Positions 16,288-24,079 are shown, counted from the stretch's first letter. The stretch: 45,532 bases of DNA from Pseudomonadota bacterium (GCA_023413015.1 JAEZQR010000131.1:1-45532), one strand, 5' to 3'. Translations and numbers: made by a program. Notes: generated by a model not told the origin, from the letters alone.

Positions 16288-16833
16288 ATGCTCGACTTGA
16301 TGGCGTTCGACTGGGGGAGATGGGCGCTTGCGGCGTCGGTCGCCCTGTGCGCGGCATGGCTGGCGGCGCTCTGGCGGCATCGTCCCGACGCCGGGGCCGC
16401 CGCAGTCGGCGCCAGCTTCCTCGTGACCGCATTCCTGGCGGTGGCCGCGCTGATGCGCAACCTGCTCGATGCGGGCTTTAACGGCTACAGCTTCGGCCTG
16501 CTTCACGCCGCCCCCGGCTGGCCGGCCCTCATCACTGCCGGCGGCGTGCTGCTGCACGGCGCCGTCGCCGCCTTCGCGATCCTGCACCGCGAGCATCGGG
16601 CCGCCGCGCTGATCGCCGGCATCGCTGGCCTCTACCTGCTGATCTGCCTGGCGCCGACGGTCCTCGCCACGCTGTTCACCGATCCCGATGTCTTCGAGAT
16701 CCGGTTCGGCGACGATCTCACCGTGCCGGGGAATGTCGCGGTCGTGTCGGTGCTAGCCCTGCTGACGGGCTATGCGGCGGCCGCGATCTGGGGTGCGGCC
16801 GCGCTCTTCGCCGGCCGCCGCGCCAGCATCTAG
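16288..16833 (+). CDS. Hypothetical integral membrane protein
   Basis: 181 residues with five likely transmembrane helices (about residues 11-28, 35-55, 74-93, 98-125 and 150-175) and almost no soluble domain; one charged loop (TDPDVFEIRFGDDL) lies before the last helix. I do not recognise a family. ATG at 16288 gives MLDLMAFDWGRW; a GTG at 16249 is in frame but lies within the dyad, and an ATG at 16300 is an alternative, so the start is uncertain and the ribosome-binding site is weak at each. The last four bases overlap the end of the convergent HxlR gene. It shares its promoter region with the AAA ATPase gene. Confidence 0.65.
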   Translation: MLDLMAFDWGRWALAASVALCAAWLAALWRHRPDAGAAAVGASFLVTAFLAVAALMRNLLDAGFNGYSFGLLHAAPGWPALITAGGVLLHGAVAAFAILHREHRAAALIAGIAGLYLLICLAPTVLATLFTDPDVFEIRFGDDLTVPGNVAVVSVLALLTGYAAAAIWGAAALFAGRRASI

Positions 16834-17504
16834 CGCCCGGCCTTCGGCGGCAGCGGGAACAGCGTCACGAACCGCGCCGCCAGCGCGCGGTCGCCCTCGA
16901 TCTGCACCGTATCCAGCGGCTGACCGCCATAGATCGTCGCCGCGACCTGCGAGGCGGTGCCGGACAGCACGAGATCGGCCCCTTCCGGTTCGCCCCGACC
17001 CACGCTCACCTGGCCATCGGCGATGCCGAGCAGGAAGCTCTCCTCGCCGATCCGGAAGCCGATCCGTGCCCGCAGTCCCTTCGCCCGCTCCGCATCCATC
17101 ATCGTGCGGAAGGACAGCATGAGCGACACCGGACTGAACGGACGCGTCGGATCATGCTGCGGCGACTTCACCGCCCAGCGGGCCATCGCCTGGAACACCG
17201 GTCCGGCCTCATAGCCCCACGGCGTCAACTCGTAGACCTGCACCGACGCCGGCGGCGGCAGCTTGGTGCGCCGGACGATCCCGACCTCCTCCAGCCCTTC
17301 CAGCCGCTGCGTCAGGACATTGGCGCTGATGTCGCGCAGGCTGGACTTCAGCTCGCCGAACCGCCGCGGCCCCAGCATCAGCTCGCGCATCACGGGCAGC
17401 GCCCAGCGCTCGCCGACGATATCCATGCCATGCGTCGCGGCGCAGGCATCGTCATAGCGGCGGCGGGTTGCATTTTCCTTTTTAGTTATTTTTTCTAACC
17501 TCAT
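16830..17504 (-). CDS. HxlR-family transcriptional regulator with C-terminal SCP2-like domain
   Basis: 224-residue DNA-binding protein. Residues 20-110 are the HxlR winged helix ('HGMDIVGERWALPVMRELMLGPRRFGELKSSL', 'ISANVLTQRLEGLEEVGIVRR', 'YELTPWG'). The second half ('FSPVSLMLSFRTMM', 'IGEESFLLGIADGQVSVGRGEP', 'ADLVLSGTASQVAATIYGGQ') resembles the sterol-carrier SCP2-type fold found in a subset of HxlR proteins and may bind a hydrophobic ligand. Cys21 is the only N-terminal cysteine; some HxlR regulators sense thiol-reactive species there. ATG at 17502-17504. It is divergent from the VOC/YciI operon, which it probably controls. Confidence 0.87.
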   Translation of the reverse strand: MRLEKITKKENATRRRYDDACAATHGMDIVGERWALPVMRELMLGPRRFGELKSSLRDISANVLTQRLEGLEEVGIVRRTKLPPPASVQVYELTPWGYEAGPVFQAMARWAVKSPQHDPTRPFSPVSLMLSFRTMMDAERAKGLRARIGFRIGEESFLLGIADGQVSVGRGEPEGADLVLSGTASQVAATIYGGQPLDTVQIEGDRALAARFVTLFPLPPKAGR

Positions 17505-17572
17505 GGTTGCTTTTCATAACATAGGTAGGCATGGTTCACCAGCAACGATTCGCCGGGAGCAGCGAACCATGT
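17502..17572. promoter_or_regulatory. Divergent HxlR/VOC promoter region with repeated heptamer
   Basis: The 64-bp gap holds CATGGTT at 17502-17508 and again at 17530-17536, and the inverted copy AACCATG at 17566-17572. The outer two copies overlap the start codons of the regulator and of the VOC gene. Evenly spaced copies (28 and 36 bases) between a regulator and its likely target suggest operator half-sites, but seven-base repeats can arise by chance. Confidence 0.35.
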
Positions 17573-18003
17573 CCAAGCTCATCTTCGTCAACCTGCCCGT
17601 CACCGACCTCGCGCGCTCGACCGCCTTCTACGAGGCGATCGGTGGCACGAAGAATCCGCAGTTCAGCGACGATACCGCTACCTGCATCGTCTTCTCGGAC
17701 ACGATCCACGCCATGCTGCTCACTCACGACAAGTGGCGGCAGTTCACCTCGAAGCCGATCCCGAACGCGCACGAGAGCGCGCAGGTGCTGATCTGCCTGT
17801 CCGCCGACAGCCGCGCCGGCGTCGATGAGATGGTGGAGAACGCCGCCGCAGCCGGCACGAAGATCGATCCCACCCCCACCCAGGATTTCGGCTTCATGTA
17901 CGGCCGCAGCTTCGAGGACCCCGACGGCCACATCTGGGAAGTGATGTGGATGGACCTCGATGCCGCCACGGCTACGATGGCGCCGCAGGCAGCGGACGCC
18001 TGA
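17569..18003 (+). CDS. VOC family protein (glyoxalase/bleomycin-resistance fold)
   Basis: 144-residue protein with paired beta-alpha-beta-beta-beta units: 'VNLPVTDLARSTAFYEAIGG' starts the first and 'YGRSFEDPDGHIWEVMWMD' closes the second, where the final Glu is a usual metal ligand. The 'IVFSDTIHAMLLTHDKWRQF' segment is typical of the subgroup found beside YciI genes. ATG at 17569 follows GGGAG by eight bases. It is the first gene of a rightward operon (YciI 28 bp on, then DUF1428 and PhnB-like) facing the HxlR gene. The substrate is unknown; lactoylglutathione lyase activity should not be assumed. Confidence 0.9.
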   Translation: MSKLIFVNLPVTDLARSTAFYEAIGGTKNPQFSDDTATCIVFSDTIHAMLLTHDKWRQFTSKPIPNAHESAQVLICLSADSRAGVDEMVENAAAAGTKIDPTPTQDFGFMYGRSFEDPDGHIWEVMWMDLDAATATMAPQAADA

Positions 18004-18031
18004 TTTTGCCCTTCGAACAAGGAGAAGCGAC

Positions 18032-18466
18032 ATGCGTGTGATGGTTCTGGTCAAGGCCACGAAGGACAGCGAAGCCGGCATCATGCCCTCGACCGAGATG
18101 TTCGAGGCCATGACCGCCTTCAACGAGGCGCTGGTGAATGCCGGCGTGATGGTCACGGGCGAAGGGCTCCACCCGACCTCGCGCGGCGTGCGCGTCCGCT
18201 TCGACGGCACCGAGCGCACGGTGACCGAAGGTCCGTTCGGCGCCACGGACGAGCTCGTTGCCGGCTACTGGATCTGGAACGTCGCCTCGATGGCCGATGC
18301 GATCGAGTGGGCGAAGCGCTGCCCGAACCCGATGCCGGGCGCCTCCGACCTCGAGATCCGCCCGATCTACGAGGCCGCAGACTTCGGCGATGCCCTGACG
18401 CCCGAGCTGTACGAGCGGGAAGAGCGGTTGCGCGCGCGAGCCGAAGCCCAGTCAGCGAACGGCTGA
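18032..18466 (+). CDS. YciI/DGPF-domain family protein
   Basis: 144-residue protein with the YCII-related fold: begins 'MRVMVLVKATKDSEAGIMPS', includes 'EALVNAGVMVTGEGLHPTSRGVRV' and the DGPF-type motif as 'VTEGPFGATDELVAGYWIW', then 'SMADAIEWAKRCPNPMPG.SDLEIRPIYE'. These are small ferredoxin-like-fold dimers, often encoded with ECF sigma factors or VOC proteins; the biochemical role is unsettled. A good ribosome-binding site (AAGGAG) precedes the ATG at 18032. Second gene of the operon controlled from the HxlR divergon; 17 bp before DUF1428. Confidence 0.9.
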   Translation: MRVMVLVKATKDSEAGIMPSTEMFEAMTAFNEALVNAGVMVTGEGLHPTSRGVRVRFDGTERTVTEGPFGATDELVAGYWIWNVASMADAIEWAKRCPNPMPGASDLEIRPIYEAADFGDALTPELYEREERLRARAEAQSANG

Positions 18467-18483
18467 ATCCGGAGGATAGACCT

Positions 18484-18846
18484 ATGGCTTACATCGACGG
18501 TTTCGTCATCGCGGTGCCGACCGCGAACAAGCAGAAGTTCATCGACCACGCCAATTCGGCCGATAACCTGTTCATCGAATACGGCGCCACCCGCGTGCTC
18601 GAATGCTGGGGCGACGACGTGCCGGACGGCAAGCTTACCGACTTCCGCCGCGCCGTGCAGGCGACCGAGGACGAGACGGTGGTCTTCTCCTGGATCGAAT
18701 GGCCCGACAAGGCGACCCGCGATGCCGGCATGGCGAAGATGATGTCGTCGGACGATCCGCGCACGGATCCGGCCAAGAACCCGATGCCGTTCGACGGCAA
18801 GCGGATGATCTACGGCGGCTTCGCGCCCGTGGTGGAGATCAAGTGA
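18484..18846 (+). CDS. DUF1428 domain-containing protein
   Basis: 120 residues, full-length for DUF1428: 'MAYIDGFVIAVPTANKQKFI', 'ATRVLECWGDDVPDGKLTDF', 'VVFSWIEWPDKATRDAG', 'MPFDGKRMIYGGFAPVV'. It has a ferredoxin-like dimeric alpha/beta-barrel fold akin to antibiotic-biosynthesis monooxygenases and YciI, with no known reaction. GGAGG eight bases upstream of ATG. Its TGA overlaps the ATG of the next gene (TGATG), so translation is coupled. Confidence 0.92.
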   Translation: MAYIDGFVIAVPTANKQKFIDHANSADNLFIEYGATRVLECWGDDVPDGKLTDFRRAVQATEDETVVFSWIEWPDKATRDAGMAKMMSSDDPRTDPAKNPMPFDGKRMIYGGFAPVVEIK

Positions 18847-19313
18847 TGGCCGAGATCGCCCCCTGCCTTTGGTTCGACGGCAAGGCCGAGGAAGCCGCGA
18901 GCCTCTATGTCTCGCTGCTCCCCGACAGCCGGATCGACCGGATCAACCGCTCGCCCGTCGATACGCCTTCCTGCCCGGCTGGCGGCGTGCTCACGGTCGA
19001 GTTCACCCTCGCTGGCCGCCCGCATATCGCGCTCAACGGCGGCCCGCAGTTCTCCTTCACCGAAGCCGTGTCGCTGTCGGTGCTGTGCGACACGCAGGCC
19101 GAAGTCGACCGCCTCTGGGACGCGCTCACCGCCAATGGCGGACAGCCGGGCCCCTGCGGCTGGCTCAAGGACCGCTACGGCCTGTCGTGGCAGATCGTGC
19201 CGCGCCGTGGGCTGGAGCTGTTCTTCGGCCCCGACCGCGAGCGCGGCGCCCGCGCGATGAACGCCATGATGGAGATGTCGAAGCTCGACATCGCCGCGCT
19301 CGAAGCGGCGTAA
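18846..19313 (+). CDS. VOC family protein, PhnB-like
   Basis: 155 residues of the PhnB/3-dmu-9_3-mt type VOC group: 'PCLWFDGKAEEAASLYVSLLPDSRI', 'VEFTLAGRPHIALNGGPQFSFTEAVSL', 'GGQPGPCGWLKDRYGLSWQIVPR' and a C-terminal helix 'ARAMNAMMEMSKLDIAAL'. Despite older database names, this group is not a proven methyltransferase. Starts by one-base stop/start overlap with DUF1428. Last gene of the HxlR-linked operon; pyrC follows 43 bp later and probably has its own signals. Confidence 0.92.
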   Translation: MAEIAPCLWFDGKAEEAASLYVSLLPDSRIDRINRSPVDTPSCPAGGVLTVEFTLAGRPHIALNGGPQFSFTEAVSLSVLCDTQAEVDRLWDALTANGGQPGPCGWLKDRYGLSWQIVPRRGLELFFGPDRERGARAMNAMMEMSKLDIAALEAA

Positions 19314-19356
19314 CGCCCGCTGGACGCCGCCGCCTCGCCGGCTTATCCGCACGGGC

Positions 19357-20406
19357 ATGTCGATCGAACGTCTCGTCATCCGCCAGCCCGACGACTGGCA
19401 CGTCCACCTCCGCGACGGCGACATGCTCGCCGCGGTCGCGCCCTATACCGCGCGCCAGTTCGCCCGCGCGATCGTGATGCCGAACCTCGTGCCGCCGGTC
19501 ACTACCGTCGCTGCGGCCGAGGCCTACCGTGACCGCATCCTCGCCACGCTGCCCGCGGACAGTGGTTTCACGCCGCTGATGACCTGCTACTTGACCGACG
19601 GCATCGATCCGGCCGAGATCGAGCGCGGCTTTACGGCCGGCGTCTTCACTGCGGCCAAGCTCTACCCCGCGCACGCCACCACCAACGCCGCGCACGGCGT
19701 CACCGACATCCGCAACATCTACCCCGCGCTCGAGGTGATGCAGCGCATCGGCATGCCGCTTCTCGTCCACGGCGAGGTCACCGATCCGGCCGTCGATATC
19801 TTCGACCGCGAGGCGGTGTTCATCGAACGCACGCTAACGAAGGTCATGGCCGACCTGCCCGAACTGAAGATCGTGTTCGAGCATGCGACCACCGCCGAAG
19901 CCGTCGCCTTTGTCGAAAGCGGCGGCCCGAACATCGCCGCGACGATCACGCCGCAGCATCTCGAGATCAACCGCAACGCGATGTTCGCCGGCGGCCTGCG
20001 CCCGCACGCCTACTGCCTGCCAGTCGCCAAGCGCGAGAAGCACCGCCTTGCGCTGCGCCGCGCCGCCACCTCCGGTTCGCCCAAATTCTTCCTCGGCACC
20101 GACTCCGCGCCGCATGCGGTCCACGCCAAGGAATCTGCCTGCGGCTGCGCGGGTATCTTCAACGCGCCGTATGCGCTCGAAAGCTATGCCAAGACCTTTG
20201 AGGAGGAAGGCGCGCTCGACCGGCTGGAGGCGTTCGCGAGCCTCAATGGTCCCCGCTTCTACGGCCTGCCCGTGAACGAGGGCCGCGTCGTTCTCGAACG
20301 GCAGCCGACCACCGTTCCCGATAGGCTGCCCGCCGCCGGCACACACGTCGTGCCGTTCCATGCCGGCCAGACCTTGGCATGGCGCTTCGCTGGCCCAGCA
20401 GCCTGA
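19357..20406 (+). CDS. pyrC: Dihydroorotase, class II
   Basis: Zinc amidohydrolase of pyrimidine biosynthesis that cyclises N-carbamoyl-aspartate to dihydroorotate. The 349-residue product has all metal-site residues at almost exactly the positions of the E. coli enzyme: His15 and His17 ('DDWHVHLRDG'), Lys101 for carboxylation ('AAKLYPAHATT'), His138 ('VHGEV'), His176 ('FEHATT') and Asp249 ('FLGTDSAPHA'). ATG at 19357; the ribosome-binding site is weak (GGGC). It stands alone in the rightward direction, without other pyr genes nearby, and is followed by an AT-rich dyad. Confidence 0.96.
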   Translation: MSIERLVIRQPDDWHVHLRDGDMLAAVAPYTARQFARAIVMPNLVPPVTTVAAAEAYRDRILATLPADSGFTPLMTCYLTDGIDPAEIERGFTAGVFTAAKLYPAHATTNAAHGVTDIRNIYPALEVMQRIGMPLLVHGEVTDPAVDIFDREAVFIERTLTKVMADLPELKIVFEHATTAEAVAFVESGGPNIAATITPQHLEINRNAMFAGGLRPHAYCLPVAKREKHRLALRRAATSGSPKFFLGTDSAPHAVHAKESACGCAGIFNAPYALESYAKTFEEEGALDRLEAFASLNGPRFYGLPVNEGRVVLERQPTTVPDRLPAAGTHVVPFHAGQTLAWRFAGPAA

Positions 20407-20425
20407 TCATTGGGGTTAGGGAACA

Positions 20426-20445
20426 AAACTAACTTATGTTAGTTT
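20426..20445. promoter_or_regulatory. AT-rich perfect inverted repeat before small gene
   Basis: AAACTAAC, 4-base centre TTAT, GTTAGTTT: a perfect 8-bp dyad 20 bases after the pyrC stop and 19 bases before a small gene's start. In RNA it could end the pyrC transcript, but the stem is AT-rich and weak; in DNA it looks like an operator of the TetR type (ACTAAC-N4-GTTAGT). Its TTATGTT centre could also supply a -10 element. Both readings are inference. Confidence 0.5.
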
Positions 20446-20464
20446 CTGGGCTCAGGAGGGGCCT

Positions 20465-20617
20465 ATGTCCCGCAGAGAAATCGACCCCCACGACAACATC
20501 ATCGCGATCGTCCGCGAGCTTGAACGACGCGGCCCATTGCCGGGCCTGCGGACGCCGCGGCGCATTGGTTCGGTGAACGACAACGAACCCTCGCCGGAAA
20601 GCCCGCTCGCCAGCTGA
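20465..20617 (+). CDS. Hypothetical 50-residue protein
   Basis: Short gene with a strong ribosome-binding site (AGGAGG seven bases before the ATG). The product is soluble and Arg/Pro-rich: an N-terminal helix-like part (SRREIDPHDNIIAIVRELER) then a flexible Pro/Ser/Glu tail. No signal peptide, cysteines or known domain. The start signals, the dyad immediately upstream and the following hairpin support a real gene; no homolog can be tested here. It could be a small regulator or antitoxin-like peptide, but nothing in it shows that. Confidence 0.5.
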   Translation: MSRREIDPHDNIIAIVRELERRGPLPGLRTPRRIGSVNDNEPSPESPLAS

Positions 20618-20629
20618 CGACGGGCACGA

Positions 20630-20652
20630 AACGAACCGCCGCACGGTTCGTT
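20630..20652 (+). terminator. Hairpin between two small genes
   Basis: AACGAACCG, loop CCGCA, CGGTTCGTT: perfect 9-bp stem 12 bases after the first small gene and 8 bases before the ATG of the second. No U-run follows, so it may be a Rho-dependent or weak terminator, or a structure masking the second gene's start. Confidence 0.45.
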
Positions 20653-20660
20653 GATCCGGC

Positions 20661-20813
20661 ATGAAGTCGTCTCCCGACCGGCGCGGCACCTGGGCGCTCG
20701 TGGCGCTCTGGTCACTGTTCATCTACGCGACGATCTTCAGCGGCTGGTTCGACCCCGGCGCCCCGGCGCCGTTCGGCTCGCCCGCTTCCTCCTATCTCGA
20801 CGCAGCGCCCTAA
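20661..20813 (+). CDS. Hypothetical 50-residue single-pass membrane protein
   Basis: ATG at 20661, stop TAA at 20811. The basic N-terminus (MKSSPDRRG) is followed by one hydrophobic helix rich in Trp and aromatic residues (TWALVALWSLFIYATIFSGW) and a Pro/Gly/Ser tail, so an inner-membrane protein with a short periplasmic tail is likely. The upstream region has a hairpin and only a weak ribosome-binding site, so translation may depend on coupling or on unfolding of the stem. It ends three bases before the convergent DUF1206 gene's stop. Function unknown. Confidence 0.45.
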   Translation: MKSSPDRRGTWALVALWSLFIYATIFSGWFDPGAPAPFGSPASSYLDAAP

Positions 20814-20816
20814 GCT

Positions 20817-21614
20817 TCAGGCCAGTCGCGCCTTCAGCCGTTCGACCACCTGCGGGTCGCTGATGCGGCGATAGATCGCCTGCACGATGCTGAACAGGCC
20901 GAACAGCACGAGCCCGGCCGCCACCGCCGCTTGCGCCCATCCTGACAGCGATGCGATCGCCTCGCCCATGCCGCCGGCTGCTTGCGGGTTCTCGGTCGTG
21001 CCGGCGCGCCAGAAGAAGAGGCCGACCAGCACGAAGATCGCTCCGCGGGCGAGATAGCCCAGCCGTCCAGTCCACTTCACCCATTCCTGCGACGACGCCC
21101 GCGCATCGAGCTGCTTCAGGAAGCGCAGCTTTACCGCCTGCACCGCATGCGCTGCGCCTGCGGCGACGAACGCGGCGCCAACCAGCCGCACGATCACCTC
21201 GCCGCCTGGCAGTTCCAGCAGCCATGACGTCGCGGTTCGCGCGCCGCCGTCGCTGCCCGCGCTGGCCCCTGCAACGCCCATCACCAGCTCCAGCGCTAGG
21301 AAACCCAGGAAGATATGCACCGCCCCGCCCAAGCCGTGCCCGATCCGTACGGCAGCGCCCTTGGCATCGGCACCATGCCCCTCGAGGTCGAACCACGCCT
21401 CCAGCAGCCGCCACGCGCCGTAGGCCAGAAGCCCGACTCCGATCAGGCCGAGGGCGAAGCCTCCGAGCCCGCTGTCTGCGATCGTCTGCAGCGCGCCCGA
21501 CGGCCCGGTCGCCCGCCCGGCCTTCAGCGCCAGATAGCCGATCAGGATATAGGTGATCCCGCGCGCGGCAAAGCCGATCCGGGTCAGCGCCTCGAACTTG
21601 CCGATCGGTCCCAT
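20817..21614 (-). CDS. DUF1206 integral membrane protein
   Basis: 265 residues with six predicted transmembrane helices arranged as three related two-helix units, each with an 'RxGxxARGxxYxxxG'-like start: 'LTRIGFAARGITYILIGYLAL' (about residue 10), 'AVRIGHGLGGAVHIFLGFLAL' (about 88) and 'TGRLGYLARGAIFVLVGLFF' (about 185). This internal triplication is the hallmark of DUF1206. No function is known. ATG at 21612-21614 has CAGGAGC upstream. It stands alone between convergent small genes and the M20 hydrolase (75 bp upstream). Confidence 0.9.
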   Translation of the reverse strand: MGPIGKFEALTRIGFAARGITYILIGYLALKAGRATGPSGALQTIADSGLGGFALGLIGVGLLAYGAWRLLEAWFDLEGHGADAKGAAVRIGHGLGGAVHIFLGFLALELVMGVAGASAGSDGGARTATSWLLELPGGEVIVRLVGAAFVAAGAAHAVQAVKLRFLKQLDARASSQEWVKWTGRLGYLARGAIFVLVGLFFWRAGTTENPQAAGGMGEAIASLSGWAQAAVAAGLVLFGLFSIVQAIYRRISDPQVVERLKARLA

Positions 21615-21689
21615 CGCGCGTTGCTCCTGTCCGTGACAGAAGCATAACCGTTCGACCGGACCGACGTTCCGGCGCCGATCGGGGCCGCG

Positions 21690-23036
21690 CTACCGCGACC
21701 CGGCGCCCTCGCCGTTCAGGTAATCGATCGTCAGGTGCGTGAGCGCCCGCACGCCCTGGATCAGGCCGCTCTCGTCGACTATGAACTTGGGCGAGTGGTT
21801 GGCGGCCGCGGTCGCGGCTTCCGCCGGCGCCGAGACGCCGAGGAACAGGAACAGCGACGGCGCGACATGGCCGAACTCGGAGAAGTCCTCGGCGCCGGTC
21901 GACTTCTGCACCTTGTCGGTCCACGGCTTGTCGCCCGCGACGCGCACCAGCGTCGGCGTCATCCGCGCCGACAGCGCCTCGTCGTTCGCGGTGACGTCGT
22001 AGATCTTGGTCACCTTGGTCTCGGCCGCAGCGCCCTGGCTGCCAGCGATCTGCTCGGCGGTCCGCTTGACCCGCGCGTGGATGTCGTCGCGCATGCCCTC
22101 GTCGAACGAGCGGATCGTGCCTTCGAGCGTCACCGAATCCGGGATGATGTTGTAGCGCACGCCGCCATGGATCTGGCCGACCGTGACCACCGCCGGCTCC
22201 TTGGTGATGTCGAGCTGGCGGGCGACGATCGTCTGCAGGCCGGTCACCACCTGCGCCGCCGTCACCACCGGATCGACGCCGCGCCACGGCAGCGCGCCGT
22301 GCGTCTGGCGCCCGGTCACCGTCACCGAATAGCTATCGACCGCCGCCATCAGCGGCCCGCCGCGCCACGCGATCATGCCCGCCGGCATTCCCGAGAAGAC
22401 ATGGAGGCCGAACACCGCGTCGGGCTTAGGATCGAGCGCACCCTGCTCGACCATCGCCTTGGCGCCCCAGGTCTTGCCGGTTCCCGCCTCGAAATCGGAC
22501 GGGCCCTCCTCGGCCGGCTGGAACAGGAACACCACCTTGCCGGGCAGGCCCTTCTTCATGCCGGCGAGGATCTCGGCGGTCGCCATCAGCATTGCGACGT
22601 GCGTGTCGTGGCCGCAGGCGTGCATCACCGGCACGGTCTGGCCGCGATAGGTGCCGGTCGCCTTGCTCGCGAACGGCAGACCGGTTTCCTCCTTCACCGG
22701 CAGCGCGTCCATGTCGGCGCGAAGCGCCACGGTGGGGCCGGGCTTGCCGCCCTCCAGCACCGCGACGACGCCGGTCTGCGCCACGCCGGTGCGCACCTTC
22801 ATCCCCAGCTTCTTCAGATGCGCCGCGACGATCTTGGCGGTGCGGACCTCGGCGTTGCCCAGCTCGGGGTTCTGGTGGAAGTCGCGCCGCCACTCGATCA
22901 TCTTCGGCTGGATAGCCTGCGCCGCCTGATCGGCGCCCGCGCGCACCTCGGGCGGCGTCGCCGCGAGCGCGGGCGTGGCCACCAGCAGGGCGAAGGCCGA
23001 AGCGAAACCGAAACGGGCGAAGCGGCGGTGAAGCAT
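21690..23036 (-). CDS. Exported M20 family amidohydrolase (M20D type)
   Basis: 448-residue metal-dependent hydrolase of the N-acyl-amino acid/hippurate/IAA-amide group. Signal peptide residues 1-25 (ends TPALAA). Metal-site motifs: 'HACGHDTH' at 139-146 (Cys141 is the M20D hallmark), 'FQPAEEG' at 172-178, a His in 'GLHVFSG', and 'HSPKFIVDES' near the C-terminus. The dimerisation domain lies between. It probably releases amino acids from N-acylated or amide-linked substrates in the periplasm, complementing the exported peptidases elsewhere in the window. Upstream gap has GGGGGGATT before the ATG, a fair ribosome-binding site. Substrate not determinable. Confidence 0.93.
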   Translation of the reverse strand: MLHRRFARFGFASAFALLVATPALAATPPEVRAGADQAAQAIQPKMIEWRRDFHQNPELGNAEVRTAKIVAAHLKKLGMKVRTGVAQTGVVAVLEGGKPGPTVALRADMDALPVKEETGLPFASKATGTYRGQTVPVMHACGHDTHVAMLMATAEILAGMKKGLPGKVVFLFQPAEEGPSDFEAGTGKTWGAKAMVEQGALDPKPDAVFGLHVFSGMPAGMIAWRGGPLMAAVDSYSVTVTGRQTHGALPWRGVDPVVTAAQVVTGLQTIVARQLDITKEPAVVTVGQIHGGVRYNIIPDSVTLEGTIRSFDEGMRDDIHARVKRTAEQIAGSQGAAAETKVTKIYDVTANDEALSARMTPTLVRVAGDKPWTDKVQKSTGAEDFSEFGHVAPSLFLFLGVSAPAEAATAAANHSPKFIVDESGLIQGVRALTHLTIDYLNGEGAGSR

Positions 23037-23136
23037 GGAAATCCCCCCTAATGATCTTCTCCCCGGACATGCCCGCGGCCCGGGCCCCGGTCAATCCGCG
23101 AGCCGCGCGGAACGTATCGATGTCCGCCGACGCCGA

Positions 23137-23169
23137 AGCACCGGGGCGCGCGGCGAGCGCCCCGGTGCT
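23137..23169 (-). terminator. Strong hairpin after second PEP-CTERM gene
   Basis: A perfect 13-bp stem (arm AGCACCGGGGCGC) with a 7-base loop, 17 bases beyond the stop of the leftward choice-of-anchor-L gene. On the minus strand it is followed only by TCGG, not a long U-run, so termination may need Rho; still it separates this gene from the M20 gene. Confidence 0.65.
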
Positions 23170-23185
23170 GGTCACGGCAGAGCCG

Positions 23186-24079
23186 TCAGCGCCGACGCCG
23201 ACGTAGCCCCAAGGCCAGCGCGCCAAGGCCGAGGAAGCCGATCGCTGCCGGCTCCGGCACTTCGCCGGGCGGCGGCGGGGGTGGCGGCTCGCACGGCGGC
23301 TGGCCGGCGCCGCCGCAGACCTGGAGCGTACCGCCCGCAAGGAAGACGATCGAGTCGAGGACATCGTCGGTCGTATCGGCGATCGACAGGATCAGCGAGT
23401 TCACGACGCCGGCATTCACCGGGGCCGTGAAGGCGAACACGTCGGTGAAGCCGCCGAGGTCGAGGTCGGAGATCTCGCCGTTCCGGTTGTCGTTGAACAG
23501 GTTGCAGTTGCTGGGATTCGCACCGGTCTCGTCGCCGCAGTTGACGTTATTGATCGAGACGAACTCGTCCGTACCGGGGATGAGCGCGAAGTTGGTGCCG
23601 TTCACAAAGAAGGCGAACACGTCGTTGTAGGTCGAATTAACGTAGACCGGATATTCGCGCGACGCGAACACATAGGAGAAGGCGATCTGGTTTCCGGTCG
23701 GCGTGAAGTCGATCTGAAGCGTCGAGGCGTTGTTGGTGTTTCGCCCGCCGTTGAACGCTTCGAGCGCCGGGTTGCCCGCAGCCCCGTTGTCGTCGCTGAA
23801 GTCGGAGCCGACCTTCGACAGGAGGCCGGTCGACAGCACGAGCCCCGAATTGAGACCGACGCCGGAACTGTTGCCGTTCGAGAACAGGCCCGAGGCCCCG
23901 TTGCTGCCGGTGTAGGTCACCGAGTTGATCGTGATGCCGCTGCTGCTCGACAGCAGTGACTGGACGAGTGCTTCCGGCGTGACCGCGCCGCCGATCGGCT
24001 GGAACACCACGGCAGCGCCGGCTGGGCCGGTACTGAGAGCCATGAGCGGTGGAATAACGTACTTGAGATACTGTCTCAT
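23186..24079 (-). CDS. PEP-CTERM protein with choice-of-anchor-L-type domain
   Basis: Exported surface protein of 297 residues. Signal peptide about residues 1-23 (ends GPAGAA). The body matches the choice-of-anchor-L pattern: 'GITINSVTYTGS', 'GLFSNG', 'GLVLSTG', 'NASTLQIDFTP', 'FSYVFASREYPVYVNSTYNDVFAFFVNG', 'DSIVFLAGG'. A seven-proline linker leads to the sorting signal VPEP, a hydrophobic helix and the RRRRR end. Sorting needs an exosortase not found in this window. Promoter is a sigma-54 element 41-56 bases upstream; the IS1182 element inserted about 240 bp upstream of the start leaves it intact. Terminator at 23137. Confidence 0.9.
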   Translation of the reverse strand: MRQYLKYVIPPLMALSTGPAGAAVVFQPIGGAVTPEALVQSLLSSSSGITINSVTYTGSNGASGLFSNGNSSGVGLNSGLVLSTGLLSKVGSDFSDDNGAAGNPALEAFNGGRNTNNASTLQIDFTPTGNQIAFSYVFASREYPVYVNSTYNDVFAFFVNGTNFALIPGTDEFVSINNVNCGDETGANPSNCNLFNDNRNGEISDLDLGGFTDVFAFTAPVNAGVVNSLILSIADTTDDVLDSIVFLAGGTLQVCGGAGQPPCEPPPPPPPGEVPEPAAIGFLGLGALALGLRRRRR

